DNA of 14,181 nucleotides from Faecousia sp. (GTDB lineage: Bacteria; Bacillota; Clostridia; Oscillospirales; Oscillospiraceae): NCBI GenBank assembly GCA_029258495.1, contig JARHYV010000094.1:1-14181 (forward strand), in the 5' to 3' direction. Below the pieces are notes generated by a model that worked only from the letters and a program-made list of their open reading frames with translations, made no database searches and was not told the origin of the DNA. Positions 5,542 through 13,972 of this stretch are shown piece after piece. Both the position numbers and the translations under genes were made by a program. Position 1 is the first letter of the stretch. Each line of letters starts with the position of its first letter.

Positions 5542-5593
5542 GCGTGATTACGGAATTTGGGGTTTCCCAATTCATATATTAGGAGGAAACAAA

Positions 5594-6805
5594 ATGAATG
5601 CAGTGACTTTGCATCTCAGCCCTGAGCGCAGACAGGCGCTTGACAAGGGCTTTTTTGATGTCTTCGGTACAAAACCGGAATGCTACTTCTCGGCACCCGG
5701 GCGCACAGAGATCTCCGGCAACCATACGGATCATCAGCGCGGGCGTGTGCTGGCAGGTGCTGTCAATCTGGACACGCAGGCAGCGGTTCGGCTCAATGGT
5801 ACCGGTGTGATCCGGATCCAGTCCAAGGGGTATCCCATGTGTCAGGTGGATCTTGCGCAGCTGCAGCCGGTGGAGTGCGAGATCAATTCCACTCCGGCTC
5901 TGGTTCGCGGTGTGGCTGCACGCTTTGCGCAGCTGGGCTGTGAGGTTCGGGGCTTTGATGCATATGCCGAGTCCACAGTCCTGCCGGGTTCCGGACTGAG
6001 CTCTTCTGCTGCCTATGAGGTTCTGATCGGCACGATCATCAACCATCTGTTTTTCGATACCAAGGTTTCTCAGCCTGAGATCGCCCAGATTGGGCAGTAT
6101 GCCGAGAATGTGTTCTTCGGCAAGCCCTGCGGTCTGATGGATCAGACTGCCTCAGCAGTCGGCGGACTGGTCACCATTGACTTTGCAGACAAGGATCACC
6201 CGGTGATCCGTCCCGTGGATTTTGATTTCTCCACAACAGGTCATGCTCTGTGCATCATCGACTCCCGTGCGGATCATGCGGATCTGACAGACGAATATGC
6301 TGCCGTTACCCGGGAGCTGAAAACCGTGAGTGCCTATTTCGGGAAAGAAGTCATCACCGAGATTGACGAGCAGGATTTTTATGCGGCAATTCCGGAACTG
6401 CGCAAGGTCTGCACCGACCGCGCCATCATGCGCACGATCCATGAATACAACGAAAACCGACGGGTGCCACAGCAGGTGGAATGTCTGGAAAAGGGCGATT
6501 TTGAAGGGTTCCTGAGGCTGACAAAGGAATCCGGTTTCTCCTCTTGGATGTACCTTCAGAATGTGATCCCTCTGGGGTATGTGGAGCAGCAGGCGATGGC
6601 GGTGGCACTGGGGCTGTGTGAGCATTATTTGCAGGGCAGAGGTGCTTACCGTGTCCATGGCGGCGGCTTTGCCGGAACGGTACAGGCATTCGTCCCCATG
6701 GATCTTCTGGAGTCGTTCCGCACCGGGATCGATGCGGCATTGGGCGAGGGAGCCTGTCATGTACTGGATATCCGTCCTCAGGGCGGCGTAAAAATGGAGG
6801 TATAA
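5594..6805 (+). CDS. galK: Galactokinase (GHMP kinase), variant substrate motif
   Basis: Phosphorylates galactose to galactose-1-phosphate, the first step of the Leloir pathway. The 403 residues show the GHMP kinase motifs in order: the sugar-binding signature GRTEISGNHTDHQ (36-48), the ATP-binding loop PGSGLSSSAA (131-140), CGLMDQTAS (179-187) with the likely catalytic Asp, and GGGFAGT (356-362). In classic GalK the signature reads G-E-H-T-D-Y; here Glu is Asn and Tyr is His, a variant I recall from clostridial relatives. The start is ATG 5594, with AGGAGG 5581-5586 at 7 bases; the longer open frame upstream crosses the promoter and is rejected. galT begins 2 bases after the stop, so the pair forms an operon, and this context supports galactose as the substrate. 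Confidence 0.9.
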   Translation: MNAVTLHLSPERRQALDKGFFDVFGTKPECYFSAPGRTEISGNHTDHQRGRVLAGAVNLDTQAAVRLNGTGVIRIQSKGYPMCQVDLAQLQPVECEINSTPALVRGVAARFAQLGCEVRGFDAYAESTVLPGSGLSSSAAYEVLIGTIINHLFFDTKVSQPEIAQIGQYAENVFFGKPCGLMDQTASAVGGLVTIDFADKDHPVIRPVDFDFSTTGHALCIIDSRADHADLTDEYAAVTRELKTVSAYFGKEVITEIDEQDFYAAIPELRKVCTDRAIMRTIHEYNENRRVPQQVECLEKGDFEGFLRLTKESGFSSWMYLQNVIPLGYVEQQAMAVALGLCEHYLQGRGAYRVHGGGFAGTVQAFVPMDLLESFRTGIDAALGEGACHVLDIRPQGGVKMEV

Positions 6806-6807
6806 CA

Positions 6808-8301
6808 ATGCAGATTGAAACATATATCGACGCTTTGGTGTCTTATGCCATGAACACCGGTCTTGCCATGCCGGAAGACCATATGGTGCTGCAGAACCGC
6901 CTGCTTGAGGTTCTGGGGAAGGATGAATACAAGGAAAGTCACGAGGAGCAGCCGGAGGATCTGGAAGAGATCCTGAAGGGGATCCTGGACTATGCCTGTG
7001 CAAACGGACTGTGCGAGGACAATATCACCGCACGGGATCTGTTCGACACCAAGGTCATGGGTCTGCTGACCCCGATGCCCAGAGAGGTGATCCGCACGGT
7101 TCGGGAAAAATATGCGCAATCTCCCAAGCTTGCAACAGACTATTATTACAAGCTCAGCTGTGACTCCGACTATATCCGCCGCTACCGCATTGCAAAAGAT
7201 ATGCGGTGGAAGTATGCGTCGGAATATGGCGATATGGATATCACCATCAACCTATCCAAGCCCGAAAAAGACCCCAAGGCGATCGCAGCGGCGAAGAATG
7301 CACCCCAGTCCAGCTATCCCAAGTGCCAGCTGTGTGTTGAAAATGAGGGCTATGCCGGAAGAATGAACCATCCTGCCCGTCAAAATCACCGGGTGGTGCC
7401 CATCACCGTCAAGGGCGAGGACTGGTGCATGCAGTATTCCCCCTATGTGTACTATAACGAGCACTGCATCGTCTTCAATCAGCAGCACACCCCCATGAAG
7501 ATCGATCGTTCGGCGTTTGAAAAGCTCTTGGATTTTGTGGGAACCTTCCCCCATTACTTCGTGGGTTCCAATGCGGATCTGCCCATCGTGGGCGGCTCAA
7601 TCCTGAGCCACGAGCATTTTCAGGGCGGTCATTATACCTTTGCCATGGAAACGGCACCGGTGGAGCAGAAACTCTCCTTTGCAGGCTTTGAGGATATCGA
7701 GGCAGGGATCGTCAAGTGGCCGATGAGCGTCATTCGTCTGGATGGCAAGGATCCAGACCGGATCGCCGCACTGGCAGAGAAGATCCTGAATGTATGGAGA
7801 GGCTACTCTGATCCTGCATGCACCGTCTTTGCGGAAACCGACGGCGAGCCCCACACTACCATTACCCCCATAGCACGCAGACGCGGTGAGCTGTTTGAAC
7901 TGGATCTGGTGCTGCGCAACAACCTGACAACGCAGGAGCATCCTCTTGGTGTGTTCCATCCCCATGCAGACAAGCACCACATCAAAAAGGAGAATATCGG
8001 TCTGATCGAGGTCATGGGACTGGCGGTGCTGCCAAGCAGACTGAAGGGCGAGCTGAGCCGGCTGGCAGAGGCCATCGTTTCCGGAGCAGACATCCGGGCG
8101 GATGAGGTGCTGAGCAAGCATGCGCAGTGGGTGGATCAGCTGAAACAGAGCTACACCTTTACAGAGGAAAATGCCATGGAGATCCTCCTTCAGGAAACCG
8201 GAAAGGTATTTTCTCAGGTACTGGAAGATGCCGGTGTGTATAAGAATACACCGCAGGGCCGGGATGGCTTTAATCGATTTGTCGCAGCAGTCAATGCTTA
8301 A
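6808..8301 (+). CDS. galT: UDP-glucose--hexose-1-phosphate uridylyltransferase, class II
   Basis: Transfers UMP from UDP-glucose to galactose-1-phosphate, the second Leloir step. At 497 residues it belongs to the long Gram-positive class II GalT type (B. subtilis about 513), not the 350-residue class I type. The active-site region GGSILSHEHFQGG is at 262-274, with catalytic-type His 268 and 270. Other family-like segments are the CQLC pair (173-176) and PYVYYNEHCIVF (about 212-223). The start is ATG 6808; GGAGG at 6796-6800 lies 7 bases before it, inside the end of galK. No epimerase gene (galE) is in the window, so the rest of the pathway is elsewhere. A strong terminator follows at once, so the operon ends here. 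Confidence 0.95.
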   Translation: MQIETYIDALVSYAMNTGLAMPEDHMVLQNRLLEVLGKDEYKESHEEQPEDLEEILKGILDYACANGLCEDNITARDLFDTKVMGLLTPMPREVIRTVREKYAQSPKLATDYYYKLSCDSDYIRRYRIAKDMRWKYASEYGDMDITINLSKPEKDPKAIAAAKNAPQSSYPKCQLCVENEGYAGRMNHPARQNHRVVPITVKGEDWCMQYSPYVYYNEHCIVFNQQHTPMKIDRSAFEKLLDFVGTFPHYFVGSNADLPIVGGSILSHEHFQGGHYTFAMETAPVEQKLSFAGFEDIEAGIVKWPMSVIRLDGKDPDRIAALAEKILNVWRGYSDPACTVFAETDGEPHTTITPIARRRGELFELDLVLRNNLTTQEHPLGVFHPHADKHHIKKENIGLIEVMGLAVLPSRLKGELSRLAEAIVSGADIRADEVLSKHAQWVDQLKQSYTFTEENAMEILLQETGKVFSQVLEDAGVYKNTPQGRDGFNRFVAAVNA

Positions 8302-8303
8302 TC

Positions 8304-8341
8304 AAAAATCCCCGGAAAAGAATTCTTTTCCGGGGATTTTT
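8304..8341. terminator. Bidirectional terminator between convergent galT and rqcP
   Basis: A perfect 17 bp stem (8304-8320 with 8325-8341), loop AATT, with A-runs and T-runs at the two ends so it can work in both directions. The last base overlaps the rqcP stop codon, so this gene's terminator follows its stop directly. Confidence 0.95.
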
Positions 8342-8580
8342 CAGATCTCTTTGTACATGCCGGCGGCATCGTCTTTGCGAACTGTTTCAGCGACCTGCAG
8401 CACTTCCACTGCGAGGGTGCGGCTGCCCAGTGCGATCTCGATCTTATCGCCGACCTTGACATCATAGGATGCCTTGACTACTCGTCCGTTTACGCTGATG
8501 CGGCCGTTGTCACAGGCTTCGTTGGCCACGGTACGGCGCTTGATCAGACGGGAAACCTTCAGATATTTATCAAGCCGCAT
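8341..8580 (-). CDS. rqcP: S4-domain RNA-binding protein RqcP (YabO / Hsp15 type)
   Basis: A 79-residue S4-domain protein that closely resembles B. subtilis YabO (RqcP), which helps RqcH extend stalled nascent chains on the 50S subunit in ribosome-associated quality control. Seen directly: MRLDKYLKVSRLIKRRTVANE at the N-terminus, then GRISVNGRVVKASYDVKVGD, the core S4 fold, then a short tail ending in AAGMYKEI. It begins 11 bases after the HU stop, and its ribosome site AAGGAG overlaps the HU stop codon, so the two are probably co-transcribed and coupled. The call is secure; the exact cellular role is inferred from the family. Confidence 0.93.
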   Translation of the reverse strand: MRLDKYLKVSRLIKRRTVANEACDNGRISVNGRVVKASYDVKVGDKIEIALGSRTLAVEVLQVAETVRKDDAAGMYKEI

Positions 8581-8591
8581 AGAGCATCTCC

Positions 8592-8867
8592 TTACTTGCC
8601 GATCAGATCCTTCATTGCCTTGCTGGCCTTGAACACAGGAACCTTGGTGGCAGGGATCTCGATGGCAGCCTTGGTGTGGGGATTGCGGCCGGTGCGTGCC
8701 TCACGAACCTTGACATCAAAGGTGCCAAAGCCGGACAGCTGAACCTTCTCGTCGTTCATCAGGGAATTGGTGATCGCATCCAGTGCGGCATTGATCACGC
8801 GTTCGGTATCTTTTTTGGTCAGACCGGAATTCTCCGCTGCCAGAGTGATCAGTTCGGTTTTGTTCAT
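8592..8867 (-). CDS. hup: HU-type DNA-binding protein
   Basis: A 91-residue nucleoid protein of the HU/IHF family (usual length about 90). It shows the HU N-terminal helices (MNKTELITLAAENSGLTKKD), the GFGTFDVKVREARTGRNP signature before the beta arms, the arm PATKVPVFKASKAMKDL, and the usual basic end. It acts as a dimer that bends and compacts DNA. The start is ATG 8865-8867, with GAGG about 9 bases before it. It is followed directly by rqcP. The same HU-S4 arrangement is common in Firmicutes. Confidence 0.96.
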   Translation of the reverse strand: MNKTELITLAAENSGLTKKDTERVINAALDAITNSLMNDEKVQLSGFGTFDVKVREARTGRNPHTKAAIEIPATKVPVFKASKAMKDLIGK

Positions 8868-8907
8868 ATATGGTTACCTCTCTCTTAAGGATGATAGATT
8901 GGGTATT

Positions 8908-8936
8908 ACCCTAACACATTCAGACGGGAAATGCAA
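8908..8936 (-). promoter_or_regulatory. Possible promoter of hup-rqcP
   Basis: On the minus strand TTGCAT (8931-8936) and TAGGGT (8908-8913) are 17 bases apart, with a TG extension before the -10. It lies in the 103-base gap between the SpoVB-like gene and HU, which has no clear terminator. Confidence 0.42.
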
Positions 8937-8970
8937 GTAGATTTGAAAGAAAAGTGCATATTTTTGATGA

Positions 8971-10593
8971 TTAAGCGTCCAAATGCAGAAAATGAGCGAT
9001 TTTTTCGCCTTTCGGGAGCAGCATGCAGTCCTCCTTGGTGATGGCTCTGAGCTTGACCACGCACAGGACATAGACGATGCCGCCTGCGGCAATGGGAACA
9101 CCGCACAGCATCAGCTTGCCGAGAGAAGTACCCAATGTGAAGAACCGGCCGATCAGATAATACACGCCCAACACCACACCGGACATGACCAGTGCGCTTG
9201 CCAAAGGCTTGAGCATATTCCGGATCATCTTCGGCGGCTCGGCAATGACCCGGTTCATAGCAAACAGGTTCAGGACGGTGATGCACAGGAAACAGCAGAC
9301 CGAAGCGATGGGAACGCCCAGAATATTGATGGCAGTGTTTCCAGACAGGATAAATACGCACACCAATTTCAGAATACCGCCAATGAACATGTTGATTACA
9401 GGCAGGCTCACATGACCATGTGCCTGCATGATGGTATTGGTTAACATAACCGTCGAGTTGAAAATTATGCACAGTGACAGCACCCGCATCAGATTTGTGG
9501 CAAGGGTCAGATCGCTGCCCTTGTAGCCGCCCAGAAGAGCCATTACAGGTTCCGCCAGTACACACAGTCCGAAGGCACAGGGCATGGAGATCAGCGCAGT
9601 GATCCGGGATGCGGACTCTTCCGTGCTGCGCACCTGATCGTTCCGGCACAGGGTCAGGGCACTGGTGATCGCAGGGATGGCAGAAACCGTGATCGGGGTG
9701 ATGAACGCACAGGGCAGATTGAAGATCGTCTGGGACATATTGAAAATGCCCTTCATGGAGTCTGCCATATCCTGAGTAAATCCGGTGGACAACAGCTGGG
9801 TCATGTAGACCTTAACTTCCATCATGGTGATGATCTGAAGACCGGCAGAGCCGATGGTGATGGGGACAGCGATCCGCAGGAGTTCTCTGGCGATATCACT
9901 GTAACGCTCAACGGGCTGAGCAGGGTCACCTTCGTCCAGTGCGTGATAAGCCTTGCGGAACAGACCGAACAGGTAGATGGTCGTGACAAAACAGCCGACG
10001 GTGACGCCTAAGATGGCACCGCCTGCCGCAAGAGGAATGGATTTTGTGAATTTCAGCAGGAAGAAGGCCGCGCCCAGACCCACGATGAGCTTTGTGACCG
10101 CCTCAATGACCTGACTGACAGAGGTTGGGATCATGTTGCCCTGACCTTGGAAGAAACCACGGAAGCTGCTGATCATGCACACCAACAGAGCCGACGGCCC
10201 CAGAAAGGCGATGGCAGCCCATGCGTTGGGCTGCTGCTGAAATGCGGCAAGCTGCTTGGCAAACAGCACCATCAGCAATGAGCCTACCAGACCCAGCGTT
10301 GCGAATATGGTCTGGGCGGTGCGGTAGATGCGTTTCATCTGACGGGTGTTGTTCAGACTGCTTGCGGCAGAGATCATCCGGCTCATCGCGAGGGGAAGTC
10401 CGGCGGTAGAGATCATCAGCAGGACGGCATAAATATCATATGCGGTGTTGAAATAGGCAAAGCCTCTTGTTCCGATGATGGAATTCAGAGGGATCTTGTA
10501 CAGCGCACCGATGATCTTGACAATGGCGGTTGCAAGGGCAAGCAGTGCAGCACCATGGAGAAATGATTGCTTTTTCGTATTAGGCATGGGCAT
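8971..10593 (-). CDS. SpoVB/MATE-like polysaccharide biosynthesis flippase
   Basis: A polytopic membrane protein of about 540 residues with many hydrophobic segments (12-14 expected for the family), belonging to the MOP flippase superfamily, SpoVB/YabM branch. The N-terminus KKQSFLHGAALLALATAIVKIIGALYKIPL is characteristic. Such proteins are thought to move lipid-linked sugars or peptidoglycan precursors across the membrane; SpoVB acts in spore cortex formation. A separate sporulation role is not shown here. The start is uncertain: ATG 10593 and ATG 10587 are both possible, and a TTG at 10620 in the same frame is less likely. It overlaps the end of the amidohydrolase by 14 bases, with no clear ribosome site, so it is probably translationally coupled. 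In B. subtilis yabM, yabN and yabO lie together, which agrees with this order. Confidence 0.85.
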   Translation of the reverse strand: MPMPNTKKQSFLHGAALLALATAIVKIIGALYKIPLNSIIGTRGFAYFNTAYDIYAVLLMISTAGLPLAMSRMISAASSLNNTRQMKRIYRTAQTIFATLGLVGSLLMVLFAKQLAAFQQQPNAWAAIAFLGPSALLVCMISSFRGFFQGQGNMIPTSVSQVIEAVTKLIVGLGAAFFLLKFTKSIPLAAGGAILGVTVGCFVTTIYLFGLFRKAYHALDEGDPAQPVERYSDIARELLRIAVPITIGSAGLQIITMMEVKVYMTQLLSTGFTQDMADSMKGIFNMSQTIFNLPCAFITPITVSAIPAITSALTLCRNDQVRSTEESASRITALISMPCAFGLCVLAEPVMALLGGYKGSDLTLATNLMRVLSLCIIFNSTVMLTNTIMQAHGHVSLPVINMFIGGILKLVCVFILSGNTAINILGVPIASVCCFLCITVLNLFAMNRVIAEPPKMIRNMLKPLASALVMSGVVLGVYYLIGRFFTLGTSLGKLMLCGVPIAAGGIVYVLCVVKLRAITKEDCMLLPKGEKIAHFLHLDA

Positions 10594-11920
10594 GATCGGA
10601 CTGCTTGGACGGCTCTTCAAAGAGCTTTGCCATAGCGTAGTTGGTGATTTCCTTCACGGCCTCGGAAAGATCCAAGGTGGGGAATTTTCCGTTTACATAC
10701 AGTTTTTTGCCGCGAACCATGGTCATGGCCACATCGCCGCCTTTGGCGCTGAAGACCAGTGCATTGACCACATTGTGGCAGGGCATCAGGTGAGGCGCAG
10801 AGAAGTCCAGCAGGACAGCGTCGGCATCCATGCCTTCCTTGATCATGCCGCAGCAGTCGGCACGACCCTGCGCCCGTGCGCCGCATACTGTTGCCATCAT
10901 CAGCGCAGCCTGCGCAGGGAAGGCATCGGCCTGCCCCTTGGCGGCACGGACACTCATGGCGGTGGCACGCATTACCTCAAACAGATCGAGGTTTCCTGCC
11001 TCGATGGCACCGTCGCTGCCCAGCGCAACATTCATGCCTGCTTGCAGGCATTCGGTAATGGGGGCGCAGCCACGGCCCTGCTTTGCATCCGCCATGGGAA
11101 GAACCACGGCAGAGGCTTTGTGTTTGCCCAGGATCTTGCGGTCGGTATCGCTCAGCGCATTGCAGCCGGCTGCGGTAACGGGGACATCCAGCACTCGGTG
11201 ACAGCTGAGCAGCTCGGTCTGGCTCAGACCGGTGCGCTCCTCGCAGGAGTCGGCCTCTTGCTGACTTTGCGCCAGATGGGTCTGGAAACCCAGACCGTTT
11301 TCTGCGGCGTAATCGGCAAGGCTTTCCCACAGGGGGTAGTTGCTGGTGTATTCTGCATAGATGCCGGCGTCGATCTTGATGCGGCCGTTGTCGTAGTTGT
11401 GCCACTTTTCCACCACACGGCGCATTTCTGCGCACTGCTCATCCGTATGGAAGTCAAACTCTTCACACTGGTCAATGAACCGATAAGAGGATAGGGCAAT
11501 GTTGGCTTTCATGCCGCTCTGAGCGATGACCTCAGCGGTTGCATTGGGGTAATAGTACAGATCCGATACGGAGGTGATGCCGAAACGAAGACATTCGGCA
11601 ACGCCCAGTGTTGCGGCAGCCTTTGCGCAGCGGGAGTCCATCCTTGCCTCCTTCTGCAGCTGCGCCTCCAGAGCCTCGGTGATGCTCAGCTCGTCACAGT
11701 AGCTGCGCAGCAGGGTGGTGGCCAGATGGGTATGGCAGTTGATCAGTCCGGGGATCAGAACCATGCCGGTTCCGTCGATGATCTCTGCCGGCTGCTCCTT
11801 GGGAGGGACTTTTGCGATGTGGACGAATTTTCCGTCGGTGATGCCTACATAGCCGCCGAAGAAAACATCGTTGCGTTCATTCATGGTCACGATGGTGACA
11901 TTTGAGATCAAGGTATCCAA
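10580..11920 (-). CDS. Amidohydrolase, MTA/SAH deaminase group, altered active site
   Basis: A 446-residue member of the amidohydrolase superfamily, closest to the 5-methylthioadenosine/S-adenosylhomocysteine deaminase group (MtaD/SsnA-like). Metal-ligand positions seen are His63 and His65 (NCHTHLATTLLR), His215 (QTHLAQ) and Asp303 (GSDGA). Two catalytic positions are changed: the Glu after the third His ligand is Gln218, and the His of the A-H-C segment is replaced within TAAGCNALSD (about Gly252). The usual S-N-x-K-L segment is ADAKQGRG. It may have different chemistry or be a non-deaminating homologue. The start is a TTG codon at 11918-11920, with AAGGA about 10 bases before it and the HemZ stop one base upstream, so it is tightly coupled to hemZ. 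Confidence 0.82.
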   Translation of the reverse strand: MDTLISNVTIVTMNERNDVFFGGYVGITDGKFVHIAKVPPKEQPAEIIDGTGMVLIPGLINCHTHLATTLLRSYCDELSITEALEAQLQKEARMDSRCAKAAATLGVAECLRFGITSVSDLYYYPNATAEVIAQSGMKANIALSSYRFIDQCEEFDFHTDEQCAEMRRVVEKWHNYDNGRIKIDAGIYAEYTSNYPLWESLADYAAENGLGFQTHLAQSQQEADSCEERTGLSQTELLSCHRVLDVPVTAAGCNALSDTDRKILGKHKASAVVLPMADAKQGRGCAPITECLQAGMNVALGSDGAIEAGNLDLFEVMRATAMSVRAAKGQADAFPAQAALMMATVCGARAQGRADCCGMIKEGMDADAVLLDFSAPHLMPCHNVVNALVFSAKGGDVAMTMVRGKKLYVNGKFPTLDLSEAVKEITNYAMAKLFEEPSKQSDHAHA

Positions 11921-11921
11921 G

Positions 11922-13379
11922 TTATATGCTTCCTTTCATCAGTTCGAAGAGTTCTTCCTTTTGCCTGAGGACATCGTCGAGCATCTGGATGTACTGTTCA
12001 GGGAATTTCGGGTTGTGGAACCGCTTGATAGAGCCGTCCGGGAAGGTCACCTTATTCATTCCGCCGCCTCCGACGGAAATGACGGTGTGCAGCTCCTCCA
12101 TCATGTAGATGTTATAAAGACATTCGGTATCCGGCTTGCACCAACCCACATTTTCAAAGCTGCCGGACATGTATTTCTGTCGGTAGAGGTAGTAGGGGAC
12201 ATAGCCGGCGGAGCGAAGGGCATCCTCGGCATAATCCACCATCCGAGCCACCTCTTCCTGAGAGGACAGCCCCTTGCGGTTTTCGTAGAGATCCGCGCCC
12301 TTCTTGATCGCCAGAGTGTGGACGGTGATATTATCGGGGGACAGGGCGATGACGCGGTCAAGGGACTCCTGAAATCCGGAGAAACCATCCGTAGGCAGAC
12401 CTGCGATGAGATCCATGTTGATCCCGCGAAATCCTGCATCCACAGCCTGATGATATGCAGTCACGATATCCTGAGCGGTGTGGATCCTGCCACAGGCTTT
12501 CAGCACAGAGTCGATCATAGTCTGGGGATTGATGCTCATGCGGTCGGCGCCGCACTGGGCAATGGTATTCAGCTTTTCCGGCTGAAGGGTGTCGGGACGG
12601 CCGCCTTCCACGGTGAATTCCAAGCATCGGCTCAGGTCAAAGGACTCCTTGATGCAGGTGATGAGTGAGCGCATCTGCGATGCGCTCAGTGTGGTGGGAG
12701 TGCCGCCTCCGATATAGATAGTACGAAGTTTCCGTCCGGAATTTTCCAATAATTTTCCGGTGTGGCGGATCTCGGTGAGAAGTGCCTGTAAATACGGCTC
12801 TATCAGTTCGGTGCGCTTGCCGATGGTTCTGCTGACAAAGCTGCAATAACTGCATCGGGTCGGACAGAACGGGATCCCCACATACAGCGACACATCGGTC
12901 GGCTCCAAAAGGGCAGCTGCCTTGACCGTTGCCTGAGAGCAGTCGAGTGCAAGCGCTCGGCGCTGCGGGGAAACAAAATAGACATCCCGCAGGATGCGGT
13001 CTGCCGAGCGCAGAGTGCCGCCCTCCAGCAGATGCTTTGTGGCAATCTTGGTGGGACGGACTCCGGACAAAGCGCCCCAGGCCGGAGCCTCCTGCAGCAG
13101 CGGCAGTGCCGCCAGATAATAGCTCTGCTGCAGGATCTGCCGGCGAAGGCGCACGGTTTCGTCACAGACCTTCAGCCGTTTGGAGGCAGAGCTCACCCTG
13201 CCGTCTTTGAAGATCCGTGTGGTAGCGGTAAGCCAGACCCTGCTGCGGTGCAGGGTGGAAACGGCGCCGTTGTCATCAAAGACTTCTTCGGTGTTTTCCA
13301 TGGGCTCCAGAGGGAACAGCGCCATCTGGAGCTGTTCCACCGCATATCGGTCATCGTGACCGATCAGTTTCAGTTTCAT
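11922..13379 (-). CDS. hemZ: HemZ-type coproporphyrinogen dehydrogenase-like radical SAM protein
   Basis: A 485-residue radical SAM protein. The Fe-S cluster motif CPTRCSYC gives cysteines at 172, 176 and 179 (CX3CX2C). The N-terminal 160 residues include the GVRPTKI segment (106-112) seen in HemZ proteins; GGGTPTTL follows in the SAM barrel, and the late segment VGWCKPDTECLYNIYMMEE is also typical of HemZ. HemZ was named for oxygen-independent oxidation of coproporphyrinogen III in haem synthesis, but relatives of this group often act as haem chaperones or have unproven activity, and no other haem gene is here. ATG 13377-13379 overlaps the stop of the MBL gene by 4 bases (ATGA), so translation is coupled. 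Confidence 0.9.
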   Translation of the reverse strand: MKLKLIGHDDRYAVEQLQMALFPLEPMENTEEVFDDNGAVSTLHRSRVWLTATTRIFKDGRVSSASKRLKVCDETVRLRRQILQQSYYLAALPLLQEAPAWGALSGVRPTKIATKHLLEGGTLRSADRILRDVYFVSPQRRALALDCSQATVKAAALLEPTDVSLYVGIPFCPTRCSYCSFVSRTIGKRTELIEPYLQALLTEIRHTGKLLENSGRKLRTIYIGGGTPTTLSASQMRSLITCIKESFDLSRCLEFTVEGGRPDTLQPEKLNTIAQCGADRMSINPQTMIDSVLKACGRIHTAQDIVTAYHQAVDAGFRGINMDLIAGLPTDGFSGFQESLDRVIALSPDNITVHTLAIKKGADLYENRKGLSSQEEVARMVDYAEDALRSAGYVPYYLYRQKYMSGSFENVGWCKPDTECLYNIYMMEELHTVISVGGGGMNKVTFPDGSIKRFHNPKFPEQYIQMLDDVLRQKEELFELMKGSI

Positions 13380-13972
13380 AGGATGCCTCCCAAATAGGGG
13401 TTAAACTTCTTTTCATAGGTTAGATCCGACTCGGGGCCGTGACCGGGATGGATGGTGCAGGACTTGTCCAGAGAGGCCAGATGCTGAAGACTCAGGCGCA
13501 TTTCGTGGGGATCTCCGCCGGGCAGATCCGTCCTGCCGCAGGAGCCTGCAAACAGGGTGTCGCCGGTGAACAGATCCTCACCAAAGTCCAGACATACGGA
13601 ACCGGGGGTGTGTCCCGGGGTTGCATGAACCGTAAAGGTAAGTCCTGCAAGGGTGAGGGTGTCCCCGTTTTGGTAGGTGTCGGTATAGTACAGCTTGCCG
13701 GCGGTGAACATATGGGGCATGGACTCCTCGGCCTGATTGATATAGACCAACCACTGCGTTTTGGAGGCCAGAGCCTTTACTGCGCCTACATGATCAAAGT
13801 GACCGTGGGTCAGCAGGATGGCCTCTACCTCGCACGAGAGCTCCTGCACCTGCCGGAGAATGGTATCTGCCTCATAGCCTGGGTCGATGACCAGACATTT
13901 CCCGCCGATGGCTGAATAGAGAATATAGGTGTTGGTCTGATAGTCCCCTAAGGGTAGACGGATGATCTTCAT
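13376..13972 (-). CDS. MBL-fold metallo-hydrolase, glyoxalase II-like
   Basis: A 198-residue metallo-beta-lactamase-fold hydrolase of the small glyoxalase II/YqgX type. The metal motif THGHFDH (55-61), then H121 (TPGHTPGS), D138 (FTGDTLF) and H178 (PGHGP) give the full set of ligands for a two-metal site. It begins with MKIIRLPLGDYQTNTYIL and has the CGRTDLPGGD segment of this subfamily. The substrate may be a thioester such as hydroxyacyl-glutathione or bacillithiol; this is inference. Its ATG overlaps the stop of dtd by one base (TAATG), and its stop overlaps hemZ. Confidence 0.92.
   Translation of the reverse strand: MKIIRLPLGDYQTNTYILYSAIGGKCLVIDPGYEADTILRQVQELSCEVEAILLTHGHFDHVGAVKALASKTQWLVYINQAEESMPHMFTAGKLYYTDTYQNGDTLTLAGLTFTVHATPGHTPGSVCLDFGEDLFTGDTLFAGSCGRTDLPGGDPHEMRLSLQHLASLDKSCTIHPGHGPESDLTYEKKFNPYLGGIL

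Larger units (their letters stand above)
5372..5544. repeat. Repeated TTGTATAA / AATGCG motifs in the PRTase-galK gap
   Basis: TTGTATAATT occurs at 5372-5381 and again at 5527-5536, each time followed within two bases by AATGCG (5383-5388 and 5539-5544). An inverted TTATACAA lies between them at 5451-5458. The motif spacing is about 79 and 76 bases. Copies overlap the -10 regions on both strands, so they may be operators or simply promoter-like AT-rich sequence. The rest of the 312-base gap (5282-5593) holds the promoters and leader listed separately; I see no gene in it. Confidence 0.5.

Noticed and set aside
5465..5593. N-terminal extension of galK by 43 codons
   Set aside because: The extension passes through the promoter boxes; AGGAGG before ATG 5594 and the family N-terminus decide the start.
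10475..12668. Long plus-strand frames (339 and 265 codons) opposite the amidohydrolase and hemZ
   Set aside because: Both are mirror frames of GC-rich coding sequence; the minus-strand genes carry the metal-ligand and CX3CX2C motifs.
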